Source of the DNA: Salarias fasciatus
Taxonomy: Eukaryota; Chordata; Actinopteri; Blenniiformes; Blenniidae
Reading direction: 5' to 3'
DNA length: 64,000 nucleotides
Assembly (NCBI RefSeq): GCF_902148845.1
Contig: NC_043758.1
Location: 38,028,143-38,092,142 of the forward strand
Shown here: one piece after another, positions 26,019-37,349 of the stretch
Numbering within the stretch: the stretch's first letter is position 1
Layout: every line of letters starts with the position of its first letter
Program-made: the position numbers and the translations under genes
The notes under the pieces: generated by a model
Seen by the model: only the letters and a program-made list of their open reading frames with translations
Database searches by the model: none
Told to the model about the DNA's origin: nothing

Positions 26019-26134
26019 CAACCCCACGAGACAGTGGGGAATCAAAAATTGGAATCGACTCCTGATACTTCTCTCCACGGAAATCTTTAGTAAAAGGCGA
26101 AAGATTTATACGATCTGAAGAGAAGCAAGAGCTT
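26019..26134 (-). ncRNA. rnu5: U5 snRNA copy 42
   Basis: Full consensus. Confidence 0.95.
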
Positions 26135-26638
26135 TCTGAAGAGTTGTGGTTGGAAGCATTGCGCCCCCTTGGGTTCAATGTCCTCCTCTCTCGTGGTCCT
26201 TAGATGTGGGTTGGGTTAAAGGGCTAAATTCATTTGCAAATCCATCATAGTCTGTGGTCAAGGTTTGACAGCATTATGAAAATTTCTTCTAATTAGGACA
26301 ATGACTGTACTTTCACAAAGTATTACAGTGATAATGAGTGTCATGGCCACGCCCATAACCTTGAACCTTTTTTTTACTCTCTAAACATTTTGTAAGAGGT
26401 CGCGCTGTAAGGCCTTTTCCTGTGAACATTTCTTATTTTGTCACAACATCCCAGTTATCAGGGTTCATCAGACATGTTGGCCAAATCACAATACCCACAT
26501 ATGTTCCCAAATCCAGACAAGTTCCATCTCGGATATGCCAAGGCATTGATACGGATAAGTGTTGTCAGGAAAGGCTGCAATTACTTTCTTACCGCTGTTG
26601 CTCTTCATGTGTTTAGTTGTTTTCATTGACATCGATTG

Positions 26639-26754
26639 CAACCCCACGAGACAGTGGGGAATCAAAAATTGGAATCGACTCCTGATACTTCTCTCCACGG
26701 AAATCTTTAGTAAAAGGCGAAAGATTTATACGATCTGAAGAGAAGCAAGAGCTT
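26639..26754 (-). ncRNA. rnu5: U5 snRNA copy 43
   Basis: Full consensus. Confidence 0.95.
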
Positions 26755-27258
26755 TCTGAAGAGTCGTGGTTGGAAGCATTGCGCCCCCTTGGGTTCAATG
26801 TCCTCCTCTCTCGTGGTCCTTAGATGTGGGTTGGGTTAAAGGGCTAAATTCATTTGCAAATCCATCATAGTCTGTGGTCAAGGTTTGACAGTAGTATGAA
26901 AATTTCTTCCAATTAGGACAATGACTGTACTTTCACAAAGTATTACAGTGATAATGAGTGTCATGGCCACGCCCATAACCTTGAACCTTTTTTTTACTCT
27001 CTAAACATTTTGTAAGAGGTCGCGCTGTAAGGCCTTTTCCTGTGAACATTTCTTATTTTGTCACAACATCCCAGTTTTCAGGGTTCATCAGACATGTTGG
27101 CCAAATCACAATACCCACATATGTTCCCAAATCCAGACAAGTTCCATCTCGGATATGCCAAGGCATTGATACGGATAAGTGTTGTCAGGAAAGGCTGCAC
27201 TTACTTTCTTACCGCTGTCGCTCCTCATGTGTTTAGTTGTTTTCATTGACATCAATTG

Positions 27259-27374
27259 CAACCCCACGAGACAGTGGGGAATCAAAAATTGGAATCGACT
27301 CCTGATACTTCTCTCCACGGAAATCTTTAGTAAAAGGCGAAAGATTTATACGATCTGAAGAGAAGCAAGAGCAT
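27259..27374 (-). ncRNA. rnu5: U5 snRNA copy 44
   Basis: A2U, as in copy 40. The flank is class B that switches to class A near the PSE. Confidence 0.91.
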
Positions 27375-27877
27375 TCTGTAGAGTCGTGGTTGGAAGCAAT
27401 GGTCCCTCTTGGGTTCAATGTCCTCCTCTCTCGTGGTCCTGAAATGTGGGTTGGGTTAAAGGGCTAAATTCATTTGCAAATCCATCATAGTCTGTGGTCA
27501 AGGTTTGACAGCAGTATGAAAATTGCTTCCAATTAGGACAATGATTGTACTTTCACAAAGTATTACAGTGATAATGAGTGTCATGGCCACGCCCATAACC
27601 TTGAACCTTTTTTTTACTCTCTAAACATTTTGTAAGAGGTCCCGCTGTAAGGGCTTTCCTGTAAACATTTCTTATTTTGTCACAACATCCCAGTTTTCAG
27701 GGTTCATCAGACATGTTGGCCAAATAACAATACCCACATATGTTCCAAAATCCAGACAAGTTCCATCTCGGATATGCCAAGGCATTGATACGGATAAGTG
27801 TTGTCAGTAAAGGCTGCAATTACTTTCTTACCGCTGTTGCTCTTCATGTGTTTAGTTGTTTTCATTGACATCGATTG

Positions 27878-27993
27878 CAACCCCACGAGACAGTGGGGAA
27901 TCAAAAATTGGAATCGACTCCTGATACTTCTCTCCACGGAAATCTTTAGTAAAAGGCGAAAGATTTATACGATCTGAAGAGAAGCAAGAGCTT
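27878..27993 (-). ncRNA. rnu5: U5 snRNA copy 45
   Basis: Full consensus. Confidence 0.95.
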
Positions 27994-28496
27994 TCTGAAG
28001 AGTTGTGGTTGGAAGCATTGCGCCCCCTTGGGTTCAATGTCCTCCTCTCTCGTGGTCCTTAGATGTGGGTTGGGTTAAAGGGCTAAATTCATTTGCAAAT
28101 CCATCATAGTCTGTGGTCAAGGTTTGACAGCAGTATGAAAATTTCTTCCAATTAGGACAATGACTGTACTTTCACAAAGTATTACAGTGATAATGAGTGT
28201 CATGGCCACGCCCATAACCTTGAACCTTTTTTTTACTCTCTAAACATTTTGTAAGAGGTCCCGCTGTAAGGCCTTTCCTGTGAACATTTCTTATTTTGTC
28301 ACAACATCCCAGTTTTCAGGGTTCATCAGACATGTTGGCCAAATCACAATACCCACATATGTTCCCAAATCCAGACAAGTCCCATCTCGGATATGCCAAG
28401 GCATTGATACGGATAAGTGTTGTCAGGAAAGGCTGCACTTACTTTCTTACCGCTGTTGCTCCTCATGTGTTTAGTTGTTTTCATTGACATCAATTG

Positions 28497-28612
28497 CAAC
28501 CCCACGAGACAGTGGGGAATCAAAAATTGGAATCGACTCCTGATACTTCTCTCCACGGAAATCTTTAGTAAAAGGCGAAAGATTTATACGATCTGAAGAG
28601 AAGCAAGAGCTT
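28497..28612 (-). ncRNA. rnu5: U5 snRNA copy 46
   Basis: Full consensus. Confidence 0.95.
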
Positions 28613-29115
28613 TCTGAAGAGTCGTGGTTGGAAGCATTGCGCCCCCTTGGGTTCAATGTCCTCCTCTCTCGTGGTCCTTAGATGTGGGTTGGGTTAAAGG
28701 GCTAAATTCTTTTGCAAATCCATCATAGTCTGTGGTCAAGGTTTGACAGTAGTATGAAAATTTCTTCCAATTAGGACAATGACTGTACTTTCACAAAGTA
28801 TTACAGTGATAATGAGTGTCATGGCCACGCCCATAACCTTGAACCTTTTTTTTACTCTCTAAACATTTTGTAAGAGGTCCCGCTGTAAGGCCTTTCCCTG
28901 TGAACATTTCTAATTTTGTCACAACATCCCAGTTTTCAGGGTTCATCAGACATGTTGGCCAAATCACAATACCCACATATGTTCCAAAATCCAGACAAGT
29001 CCCATCTCGGATATGCCAAGGCATTGATACGGATAAGTGTTGTCAGTAAAGGCTGCAATTACTTTCTTACCGCTGTTGCTCTCATGTGTTTAGTTGTTTT
29101 CATTGACATCGATTG

Positions 29116-29231
29116 CAACCCCACGAGACAGTGGGGAATCAAAAATTGGAATCGACTCCTGATACTTCTCTCCACGGAAATCTTTAGTAAAAGGCGAAAG
29201 ATTTATACGATCTGAAGAGAAGCAAGAGCTT
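29116..29231 (-). ncRNA. rnu5: U5 snRNA copy 47
   Basis: Full consensus. Confidence 0.95.
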
Positions 29232-29734
29232 TCTGAAGAGTCGTGGTTGGAAGCATTGCGCCCCCTTGGGTTCAATGTCCTCCTCTCTCGTGGTCCTTAG
29301 ATGTGGGTTGGGTTAAAGGGCTAAATTCATTTGCAAATCCATCATAGTCTGTGGTCAAGGTTTGACAGTAGTATGAAAATTTCTTCCAATTAGGACAATG
29401 ACTGTACTTTCACAAAGTATTACAGTGATAATGAGTGTCATGGCCACGCCCATAACCTTGAACCTTTTTTTTTCTCTCCAAACATTTTGTAAGAGGTCCC
29501 GCTGTAAGGGCTTTCCCTGTGAACATTTCTAATTTTGTCACAACATCCCAGTTTTCAGGGTTCATCAGACATGTTGGCCAAATAACAATACCCACATATG
29601 TTCCAAATCCAGACAAGTTCCATCTCGGATATGCCAAGGCATTGATACGGATAAGTGTTGTCAGTAAAGGCTGCAATTACTTTCTTACCGCTGTTGCTCT
29701 TCATGTGTTTAGTTGTTTTCATTGACATCGATTG

Positions 29735-29850
29735 CAACCCCACGAGACAGTGGGGAATCAAAAATTGGAATCGACTCCTGATACTTCTCTCCACGGAAAT
29801 CTTTAGTAAAAGGCGAAAGATTTATACGATCTGAAGAGAAGCAAGAGCTT
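29735..29850 (-). ncRNA. rnu5: U5 snRNA copy 48
   Basis: Full consensus. Confidence 0.95.
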
Positions 29851-30354
29851 TCTGAAGAGTCGTGGTTGGAAGCATTGCGCCCCCTTGGGTTCAATGTCCT
29901 CCTCTCTCGTGGTCCTTAGATGTGGGTTGGGTTAAAGGGCTAAATTCTTTTGCAAATCCATCATAGTCTGTGGTCAAGGTTTGACAGTAGTATGAAAATT
30001 TCTTCCAATTAGGACAATGACTGTACTTTCACAAAGTATTACAGTGATAATGAGTGTCATGGCCACGCCCATAACCTTGAACCTTTTTTTTACTCTCTAA
30101 ACATTTTGTAAGAGGTCGCGCTGTAAGGCCTTTTCCTGTGAACATTTCTTATTTTGTCACAACATCCCAGTTTTCAGGGTTCATCAGACATGTTGGCCAA
30201 ATAACAATACCCACATATGTTCCCAAATCCAGACAAGTCCCATCTCGGATATGCCAAGGCATTGATACGGATAAGTGTTGTCAGGAAAGGCTGCAATTAC
30301 TTTCTTACCGCTGTTGCTCTTCATGTGTTTAGTTGTTTTCATTGACATCAATTG

Positions 30355-30470
30355 CAACCCCACGAGACAGTGGGGAATCAAAAATTGGAATCGACTCCTG
30401 ATACTTCTCTCCACGGAAATCTTTAGTAAAAGGCGAAAGATTTATACGATCTGAAGAGAAGCAAGAGCTT
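30355..30470 (-). ncRNA. rnu5: U5 snRNA copy 49
   Basis: Full consensus. Confidence 0.95.
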
Positions 30471-30975
30471 TCTGAAGAGTTGTGGTTGGAAGCATTGCGC
30501 CCCCTTGGGTTCAATGTCCTCCTCTCTCGTGGTCCTTAGATGTGGGTTGGGTTAAAGGGCTAAATTCATTTGCAAATCCATCATAGTCTGTGGTCAAGGT
30601 TTGACAGCATTATGAAAATTTCTTCTAATTAGGACAATGACTGTACTTTCACAAAGTATTACAGTGATAATGAGTGTCATGGCCACTGCCCATAACCTTG
30701 AACCTTTTTTTTACTCTCTAAACATTTTGTAAGAGGTCGCGCTGTAAGGCCTTTCCCTGTGAACATTTCTTATTTTGTCACAACATCCCAGTTTTCAGGG
30801 TTCATCAGACATGTTGGCCAAACCACAATACCCACATATGTTCCCAAATCCAGACAAGTCCCATCTCGGATATGCCAAGGCATTGATACAGATAAGTGTT
30901 GTCAGGAAAGGCTGCACTTACTTTCTTACTGCTGTCGCTCCTCATGTGTTTAGTTGTTTTCATTGACATCAATTG

Positions 30976-31091
30976 CAACCCCACGAGACAGTGGGGAATC
31001 AAAAATTGGAATCGACTCCTGATACTTCTCTCCACGGAAATCTTTAGTAAAAGGCGAAAGATTTATACGATCTGAAGAGAAGCAAGAGCTT
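30976..31091 (-). ncRNA. rnu5: U5 snRNA copy 50
   Basis: Full consensus with a class B upstream flank. Confidence 0.95.
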
Positions 31092-31596
31092 TCTGTAGAG
31101 TCGTGGTTGGAAGCAATGGTCCCTCTTTGGTTCAATGTCCTCCTCTCTCGTGGTCCTGAAATGTGGGTTGGGTTAAAGGGCTAAATTCATTTGCAAATCC
31201 ATCATAGTCTGTGGTCAAGGTTTGACAGTAGTATGAAAATTTCTTCCAATTAGGACAATGACTGTACTTTCACAAAGTATTACAGTGATAATGAGTGTCT
31301 TGGCCACGCCCATAACCTTGAAGCGTTTTTTTACTCTCACTACATTTGGTAAGAGGTCCAGCTGTAAGGGCTTTTCCTGAGCAACCTTTGTCAGTAGATC
31401 ACAACCTCCCAGTTTTCAGGGTTGATCAGACATGTTGACCTTTTCACAATACCCACATATGTTCCAAAATCCAGACAAGTCCCATCTCGGATATGCCAAG
31501 GCATTGATACGGATAAGTGTTGTCAGGAAAGGCTGCACTTACTTTCTTACCGCTGTCGCTCCTCATGTGTTTAGTTGTTTTCATTGACATCGATTG

Positions 31597-31712
31597 CAAC
31601 CCCACGAGACAGTGGGGAATCAAAAATTGGAATCGACTCCTGATACTTCTCTCCACGGAAATCTTTAGTAAAAGGCGAAAGATTTATACGATCTGAAGAG
31701 AAGCAAGAGCTT
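31597..31712 (-). ncRNA. rnu5: U5 snRNA copy 51
   Basis: Full consensus. Confidence 0.95.
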
Positions 31713-32215
31713 TCTGAAGAGTTGTGGTTGGAAGCATTGCGCCCCCTTGGGTTCAATGTCCTCCTCTCTCGTGGTCCTTAGATGTGGGTTGGGTTAAAGG
31801 GCTAAATTCATTTGCAAATCCATCATAGTCTGTGGTCAAGGTTTGACAGCATTATGAAAATTTCTTCTAATTAGGACAATGACTGTACTTTCACAAAGTA
31901 TTACAGTGATAATGAGTGTCATGGCCACGCCCATAACCTTGAACCTTTTTTTTACTCTCTAAACATTTTGTAAGAGGTTCCGCTGTAAGGCCTTTCCCTG
32001 TGAACATTTCTTATTTTGTCACAACATCCCAGTTTTCAGGGTTCATCAGACATGTTGGCCAAATCACAATACCCACATATGTTCCCAAATCCAGACAAGT
32101 CCATCTCGGATATGCCAAGGCATTGATACGGATAAGTGTTGTCAGGAAAGGCTGCACTTACTTTCTTACCGCTGTCGCTCCTCATGTGTTTAGTTGTTTT
32201 CATTGACATCAATTG

Positions 32216-32331
32216 CAACCCCACGAGACAGTGGGGAATCAAAAACTGGAATTGACTCCTGATACTTCTCTCCACGGAAATCTTTAGTAAAAGGCGAAAG
32301 ATTTATACAATCTGAAGAGAAGCAAGAGCTT
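32216..32331 (-). ncRNA. rnu5: U5 snRNA copy 52 (edge copy), Sm-site variant
   Basis: C23U, G79A and A86G; the Sm site becomes AGUUUUUGA, as in copy 9. It is the last gene before the array ends, where divergence is expected because edge units are homogenised less. Confidence 0.78.
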
Positions 32332-32699
32332 TCTGAAGAGTTGTGGTTGGAAGCATTGCGCCCGCTTGGGTTCAATGTCCTCCTCTCTCATGGTCCTTAG
32401 ATGTGGGTTGGGTTAAAGGGCTAAATTCATTTGCAAATCCATCATCGTCTGTGGTCAAGGTTTGACAGCAGTATGAAAATTTCTTCCAATTAGGACAATG
32501 ATTGTACTTTCACAAAGTATTACAGTGATACTGAGTGTCATGGCCACGCCCATAACCTTGAAGTGTTTTTTTACTCTCCAAATATTTGGTAAGAGGTCCC
32601 GCTGTAAGGCCTTTTCCTGAACAACATTTGTCATTTGATTGCAACCTCCCAGTTTTCAGGGTTGATCAGACATGTTGACCATTTCACAATACCCACATA

Positions 32700-34137
32700 G
32701 AAGAACTAAGAACTAAGAATTTCAGAACCAAAATCATAGACATCAGGTCCCGTCTTTTACCTCAACAGGTTTTATCAGTGAACACAGCTGAACCGTTGTC
32801 CATGCCTGAGGAAAAACTGGACAGTTTTGACCTGGTTGATGCGAGGACTCTTGGTCGAGTTTTCTCCCAAGTAAAAATCAACAACCTGCCTTTTAGATCC
32901 CATTCCCACACCACTTTTTCAATCACTTCATGGATTCCTTGAGGAACAGATTTTAAATATCATGAATTGCTCTCTTCAGATGGGTGTCTTCCCCACTGCC
33001 TTTAAAATGGCGGTGGTGAAGCCCCTCCTGAAGAAGTGCAATTTCGACCCCAGTGTTCTTAATAACTACAGACCATTATCCAACTTACCTTTTTTAAGTA
33101 AAGTTTAGGAAGACTGGATTTTAACCAAGTCAATGACTTTTTAATGATCAATAAAATTTTAGAAAGACATCAGTCTGGTTTTAGAGTGAATCACAGTACC
33201 GAGACGGCCCTTTTAAAGATTTTAAATGATATCAGGTGGAATTTAGATAATAAAAAGCTCAAAGTGTTGGTTCTACTGGACCTGAGTGCCGCCTTCGACA
33301 CAGTGGACCATCACAAAATTTAATAAATAGATTGAGTCACCTGGCCTCTCTGGTACTGTTCTTAACCGGTTTAGTTCTTATCTCACAGATCGATGTTTTC
33401 ATGTAAATATGGATACTTGTTCCTCAGGAACACATGAAATTAGGTGTGGGGTTCCCCAAGGTTCAATTTTAGGTCCCATACTTTTTAATCTCTACATGCT
33501 TCCACTTGGGGACATCATCAGGAGACATGGCATCAGCTTCCATAGTTACGCTGACGATACTCAGCTGTACATGGCCGTGTCTCCTGATGACTCAGGGCCA
33601 ATAGAAACCCTTTTTAACTGTATTTCAGACATGAAGTCATGGATGGCAGTGAATTTCCTACAGCTCAACCAGGACAAGACTGAGGTTTTAGTTATCGGTT
33701 CGGAAGGTCAGAGAGAGAAAATTTTAACAAAATGATTAGATTTTAAACCAGCATATTCAGTTAAGAACCTGGGCGTGATTTTTGACTCTGAGCTAAATTT
33801 TTATTCCACACATTGAAAACATAACTAAGATTGGATTTTATCATCTTAAGAATATAGCCAGAGTCCGCCCGTTTCTCTCTCAGGCCAGTACAGAGGTGCT
33901 AATGCAGCATTTATCCCCTGTAGATTAGATCATTGTAATGCCTTGCTCTGTGGTCTTCCCAAAAAGAACATTTCAAACCTACAACCATTACAAAACTCAG
34001 CCGCACACGTGCTGACGAGGACCAGGGGTGGAGCCACATTACACCGGTTTTACAGTCGCTGCATTGGCTCCCTGTCTGCTTCAGGATCGATTTTAAGGTT
34101 CTCTTTTTAGTTTTTAAATGTCTTAATGGCCTTGCAC
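32700..34137 (+). mobile_element. L2-type LINE (L2-1), RT-coding 5' portion
   Basis: Plus-strand reverse-transcriptase fragments are clear: LVLLDLSAAFDTVDH at about 33268, GVPQGSILGPILFNLY at 33448 and FHSYADDTQLY at 33538 with the YADD active site. This block order is typical of fish L2/Maui elements. The reading frame is broken by several stops and indels and the 5' end is missing, because the element begins directly at the array boundary. The frame runs to NGLA at 34131, where a DNA transposon interrupts it. The element resumes at 42477. Confidence 0.85.
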
Positions 34138-34502
34138 TACGGTGGCCTGGAAGTGCAAATGAATTATACAATACGAGAAACACTTTTACAAAGCTGGAGA
34201 CAAATTTACATTCTAGAAAAACATTTATACAAATCAGAAACAAAATTACATTGCCATAACACATTTACAAGTCCTGAGACAAGTTTACATTTGAGAAAAC
34301 AAATTTACAAGACGTGAAACACTTTTACAAATGTGGAAACAAATTTACAAGAGACGAAACATTTTTACAAACAACTTTTTCAACTGGAAAGGGAATGTAC
34401 TAAAACCGGAAGTGAAGTTCATGATGACCCACGATGGACGGCAGGGAGGCGGCTTTTTGCCCGTTTTGTGGCAAACATATGGCGCGATTAGCGCCGTTTT
34501 GT
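34138..34502. repeat. Left terminal inverted repeat with 20-bp-phased TTTACA boxes
   Basis: It matches the right end base for base with few differences. TTTACA or close variants start at about 34165, 34185, 34205, 34226, 34245, 34264, 34284, 34304, 34324, 34344 and 34364, a 20-bp period. The inner end contains an ATG at 34434 followed by a zinc-ribbon reading frame (CPFCGKHMARL). Homology stops where a hAT-like piece begins at about 34503. Confidence 0.9.
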
Positions 34503-34737
34503 GTAGGGATGAGCCGAATACTCGTTTTAAACGAGTACTCGTTACGGATAATGCATTTTTTCCGAATCTGAGTACAGCCCGAGCATTGTCCGTCATTATT
34601 CGTACTCGTGCTGACGGGACATCCTCATTGGTCCTTCATTCTGCTCCGTGCTCCACCGAGACGACAGGATCGTTGTCAGAGAAGCCAATCGGACCTGATA
34701 AATTAAAAATGCGGTATTTTATTTCTTTGTAGCGTGC
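34503..34737. mobile_element. hAT-like non-autonomous fragment
   Basis: Starts TAGGGATGAGCCGAATACTCG-like and contains an inverted ACTCG/CGAGT segment, a signature I associate with fish hAT ends. It lies exactly where the left inverted repeat loses homology to the right one. No clear right terminus or target duplication is visible. Confidence 0.4.
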
Positions 34738-35020
34738 ATTGTGACAGAGGAAAACCTTATAAGGTTGAAATGTCGGGCGATTGTGCATGCTCGGGGTTTT
34801 TTTTTTCGGGGGTTTTTAAGTTTCGTTTTCCCTCGCGTTTTTTTTCCCCTTATTTCTCTTCTTTTTCATAATAATTTGGGCTTGTGCTCCACTGGGAGGG
34901 TGTGATCTGTGGGAGAGAGATGATAACTGGACCGAGGTCCACGTCCCGGTCATGTTCGTGGCACTGCAGCCGCGGACATGACCAGGAAGCTCAGCAGGGG
35001 CGTATGAGAGGTTTCCCTCC

Positions 35021-36215
35021 GCCGGATTATATCGCAGAAAGGATTACTCCTCTACAAACGCCATAATCAGGGCCATCCGACTGGAACTTCGTGGACCTGG
35101 ACAGCTGTTTGGCTACCGTACGATGTGGCAAATACTCAAACAAAAGTACAATCTGCGAGTGAAGAGGGATCGCGTGATGAATTTGCTCAAGGAGCTCAAT
35201 CCTCGAGGGTGCGAGAGGAGGGCACGAAGAAGGTTTGTCAGAAGAACATATCACTCCATGGGACCGAACTATATGTGGCACGCGGATGGATATGATAAAC
35301 TTAAGCCATTTGGTGTGGCTATATCCGGCTGTCTTGATGGATTTTCCCGCAAAGTGCTGTGGCTTCAATGTGGATCTTCAAATAATGACCCAAAAGTGAT
35401 CGCTCACTATTTTCTGTCATGTGTGCGAAACCTGCGAAAAATTCCCATGAGACTGAGGACTGACTGCGGCACTGAGAACGGGACCATGGCTGCAATCCAG
35501 TGCACCCTACGCCATCACCATGGAGACCACTACTCTGGAGCGTCCAGCCACATGTATGGCTCGTCCACTAACAACCAGAGGATTGAGTCCTGGTGGTCTA
35601 TATTCAGAAAGGGGAGGTAAGTGGCCTTCATTAAGTAATGTAATTTTAATTTCATTAATTCACTCAAACATATGTATATGCTTCAATTTTTTTTTAATCA
35701 ATTTCCGTAGGAGTCAGTTCTGGATGGAGCTGTTTCCAGACCTTAGAGACGCCGGATATTTCAACGGGAGTCATGAGCATCAGTGTCTGCTGAGATACTG
35801 CTTTGGTGATGTTATTCAGAAGGACTTGGATGAGTGTGTTGGACTGTGGAACAGTCACAGGATCCGACCCTCCAGAACAGCATCATGTCCAGGAGGAGTC
35901 CCCAATGAGCTCTACTACTTGCCACACAGGTAATATTTGGTGGTAGATTGTTTGCATTTGTTTTCTGTTTCTCAATTAAATGTAATAATATCTTCTATTT
36001 AACATAGGTTTGACTCCAGAGACTGTGGATTTGAAATCAGACTGGCAGAACTGGATGCCTTTCCTGAGGCTCGCCTGACAAGAGCTCCATGTGGGGATGC
36101 AGACATGCAGGAGTACCTGGACTTAGTCATGGAGAGTAATCATTTACAGAAGGCAGAGTACTGGCAGTGTGCTACTGAACTGTATCTGAAACTAAAAGAA
36201 ATTACTCAGCTGTGA
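35021..36215 (+). CDS. Integrase-fold DDE transposase of the 8.3-kb transposon (three exons seen)
   Basis: Cuts and joins transposon ends. Exon A (about 35021-35616, donor GGAG/GTAAGT) reads AGLYRRKDYSS, then GPGQLFGYRTMW, then the catalytic core. The first Asp is in WHADGYDKLKPFG, the second in RTDCGTENG and the Glu in NQRIESWW. Exon B is 35711-35929 (FWMELFPDL...LWNSHRIRPSR). Exon C is 36008-36215, ending KLKEITQL and stop. Splice sites agree with an unbroken frame across all three exons. The protein resembles the integrase-core proteins annotated in large numbers in fish. The N-terminal helix-turn-helix part upstream of 35021 cannot be read in one frame, so it is either a separate exon or decayed. 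An AATAAA at about 36304 could end the transcript. Confidence 0.78.
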
Positions 36216-36575
36216 GTGGAAGAGACGTTTATTATCAACATGTAAACAATCAAATCAATCAACAAATCACCCACTGCTTCATTATTTTAAAGTGCGAAAT
36301 ATCAATAAAAATAAAGCAAAGTAATAAGCATGTATTACATTTTTTCTTATAGATAAAACATCTTGAACTACTAGTGATTCATGAACAGACCAGTTTGAAA
36401 ATGATGGATCTAAAACGAAGGGGAAAAAACACACACACACTTACTTTCACATCATGAAAAACACTCGGACCTGCAACTGCAGCTTTAGGTGCACCAATGA
36501 CAGCATAACAGCAGAACAAGTAATATTTTTAGTCTCCAAGCTGGAGTCCAAGCTCCAGAGGTCATCCCATATGGC
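36216..36575. other. Spacer between the two convergent transposon genes
   Basis: AT-rich, with a plus-strand AATAAAAATAAA polyadenylation-like stretch near 36304 and a short (AC)n near 36430. No gene is visible. Confidence 0.6.
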
Positions 36576-37349
36576 TTATAAACAGCCAAATCCTGGACTG
36601 TTATGAATTCCAAAGTCCATTTGTGACTTAAACACACTGTATGAATCCAGGAGTGGTCATTTCAGTAAGTTGGAACATGTATTTGCCATTGGGAATGGAG
36701 AGTCATCCAGGAACTCTATTTGTGGCAATGGTTCCAAGGCAGAAGGAGGAAGTGACGTCAGCCCTGTTGCAAACATCAAAACGTCCTCCACAGACACAGC
36801 AGCCTCGCCTTCTGCAAAAAAAAAATGTTCAGATATACATGGTAATATGGTTCTCCAAGTAGTTATTTAAAAAAAAACAACAACATACAAACCTTCACAG
36901 TCAAGGAGATAGTCTGCCCAGTAGGCCAAGGTTTGACTTTCTTTTTGTCTCCTGTTGCTCCCTGAAGGGCTGAGGTCAGGTCTGAAGAGCCTCTGAAGTT
37001 CAAGGCCAGTGAGTCGCTTTTCAGAGTGGCACAGGACAGGGGTCAGCAAAGAAGGGTGCTGCTGTAGTGCTGTAAGAAACTGAAGGGCTGAAAGGCCATC
37101 TTTGAATCTACAGAGTGAACACAAACACTGTTTCACTGCTGAGTAGTACCAACTACAAAAACCAATTAAATTATCTAAAGAAAAGTTTTCATATTTCCAA
37201 CATTCACAATCCACTTCAACAAATGCATACTTGAGGTTAATTGCGTGTTTTCGTCAAAACATTCTTTTGCACATAGCAAGGTAAGTGTTACAGATTGCAC
37301 AAATTACATACAGAAACACAGTTACATGGACAAATTACACAGCGAGCAG

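Larger units (their letters stand above)
1..32699 (-). repeat. rnu5: Tandem U5 snRNA gene array, about 620-bp unit, 52 genes in window
   Basis: A unit of about 620 bp repeats head to tail to 32699 and is cut by the left window edge. On the minus strand each unit contains a 116-nt sequence that reads as U5 snRNA. In RNA numbering, stem I outer helix 10-18 (CUUCUCUUC) pairs with 59-67 (GGAGAGAAG). Inner helix 28-35 (AAAUCUUU) pairs with 47-54 (AAAGAUUU) and closes loop 1, which contains GCCUUUUAC at 37-45. The Sm site AAUUUUUGA is at 85-93, and a 3' hairpin CCCCAC/GUGGGG is at 96-113. Nucleotides 4-9 (CUCUUG) pair with 71-76 (CAGGAG). U5 is the U5 snRNP RNA whose loop 1 aligns exons during splicing. 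Spacing between genes is 617-621 bp, except 717 bp between copies 16 and 17. The 500-bp spacer has no other RNA or protein gene that I recognise. Confidence 0.95.

Noticed and set aside
353-32375. Repeated 60-105 aa open frames on both strands of the array, for example MERSIRSRF..., MNPRGRNASN... and MNISYFVTT...
   Set aside because: They recur only because the unit recurs. They overlap the U5 gene and its spacer, shift with single-base indels between units, and resemble no protein family.
1-32699. Centromeric-type satellite
   Set aside because: The unit contains a complete U5 gene with promoter-like elements, which explains the conservation better. Centromere association cannot be judged from sequence.
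1-32699. CRISPR-like array
   Set aside because: Whole 620-bp units repeat with no short repeat-spacer pattern, and the context is vertebrate.
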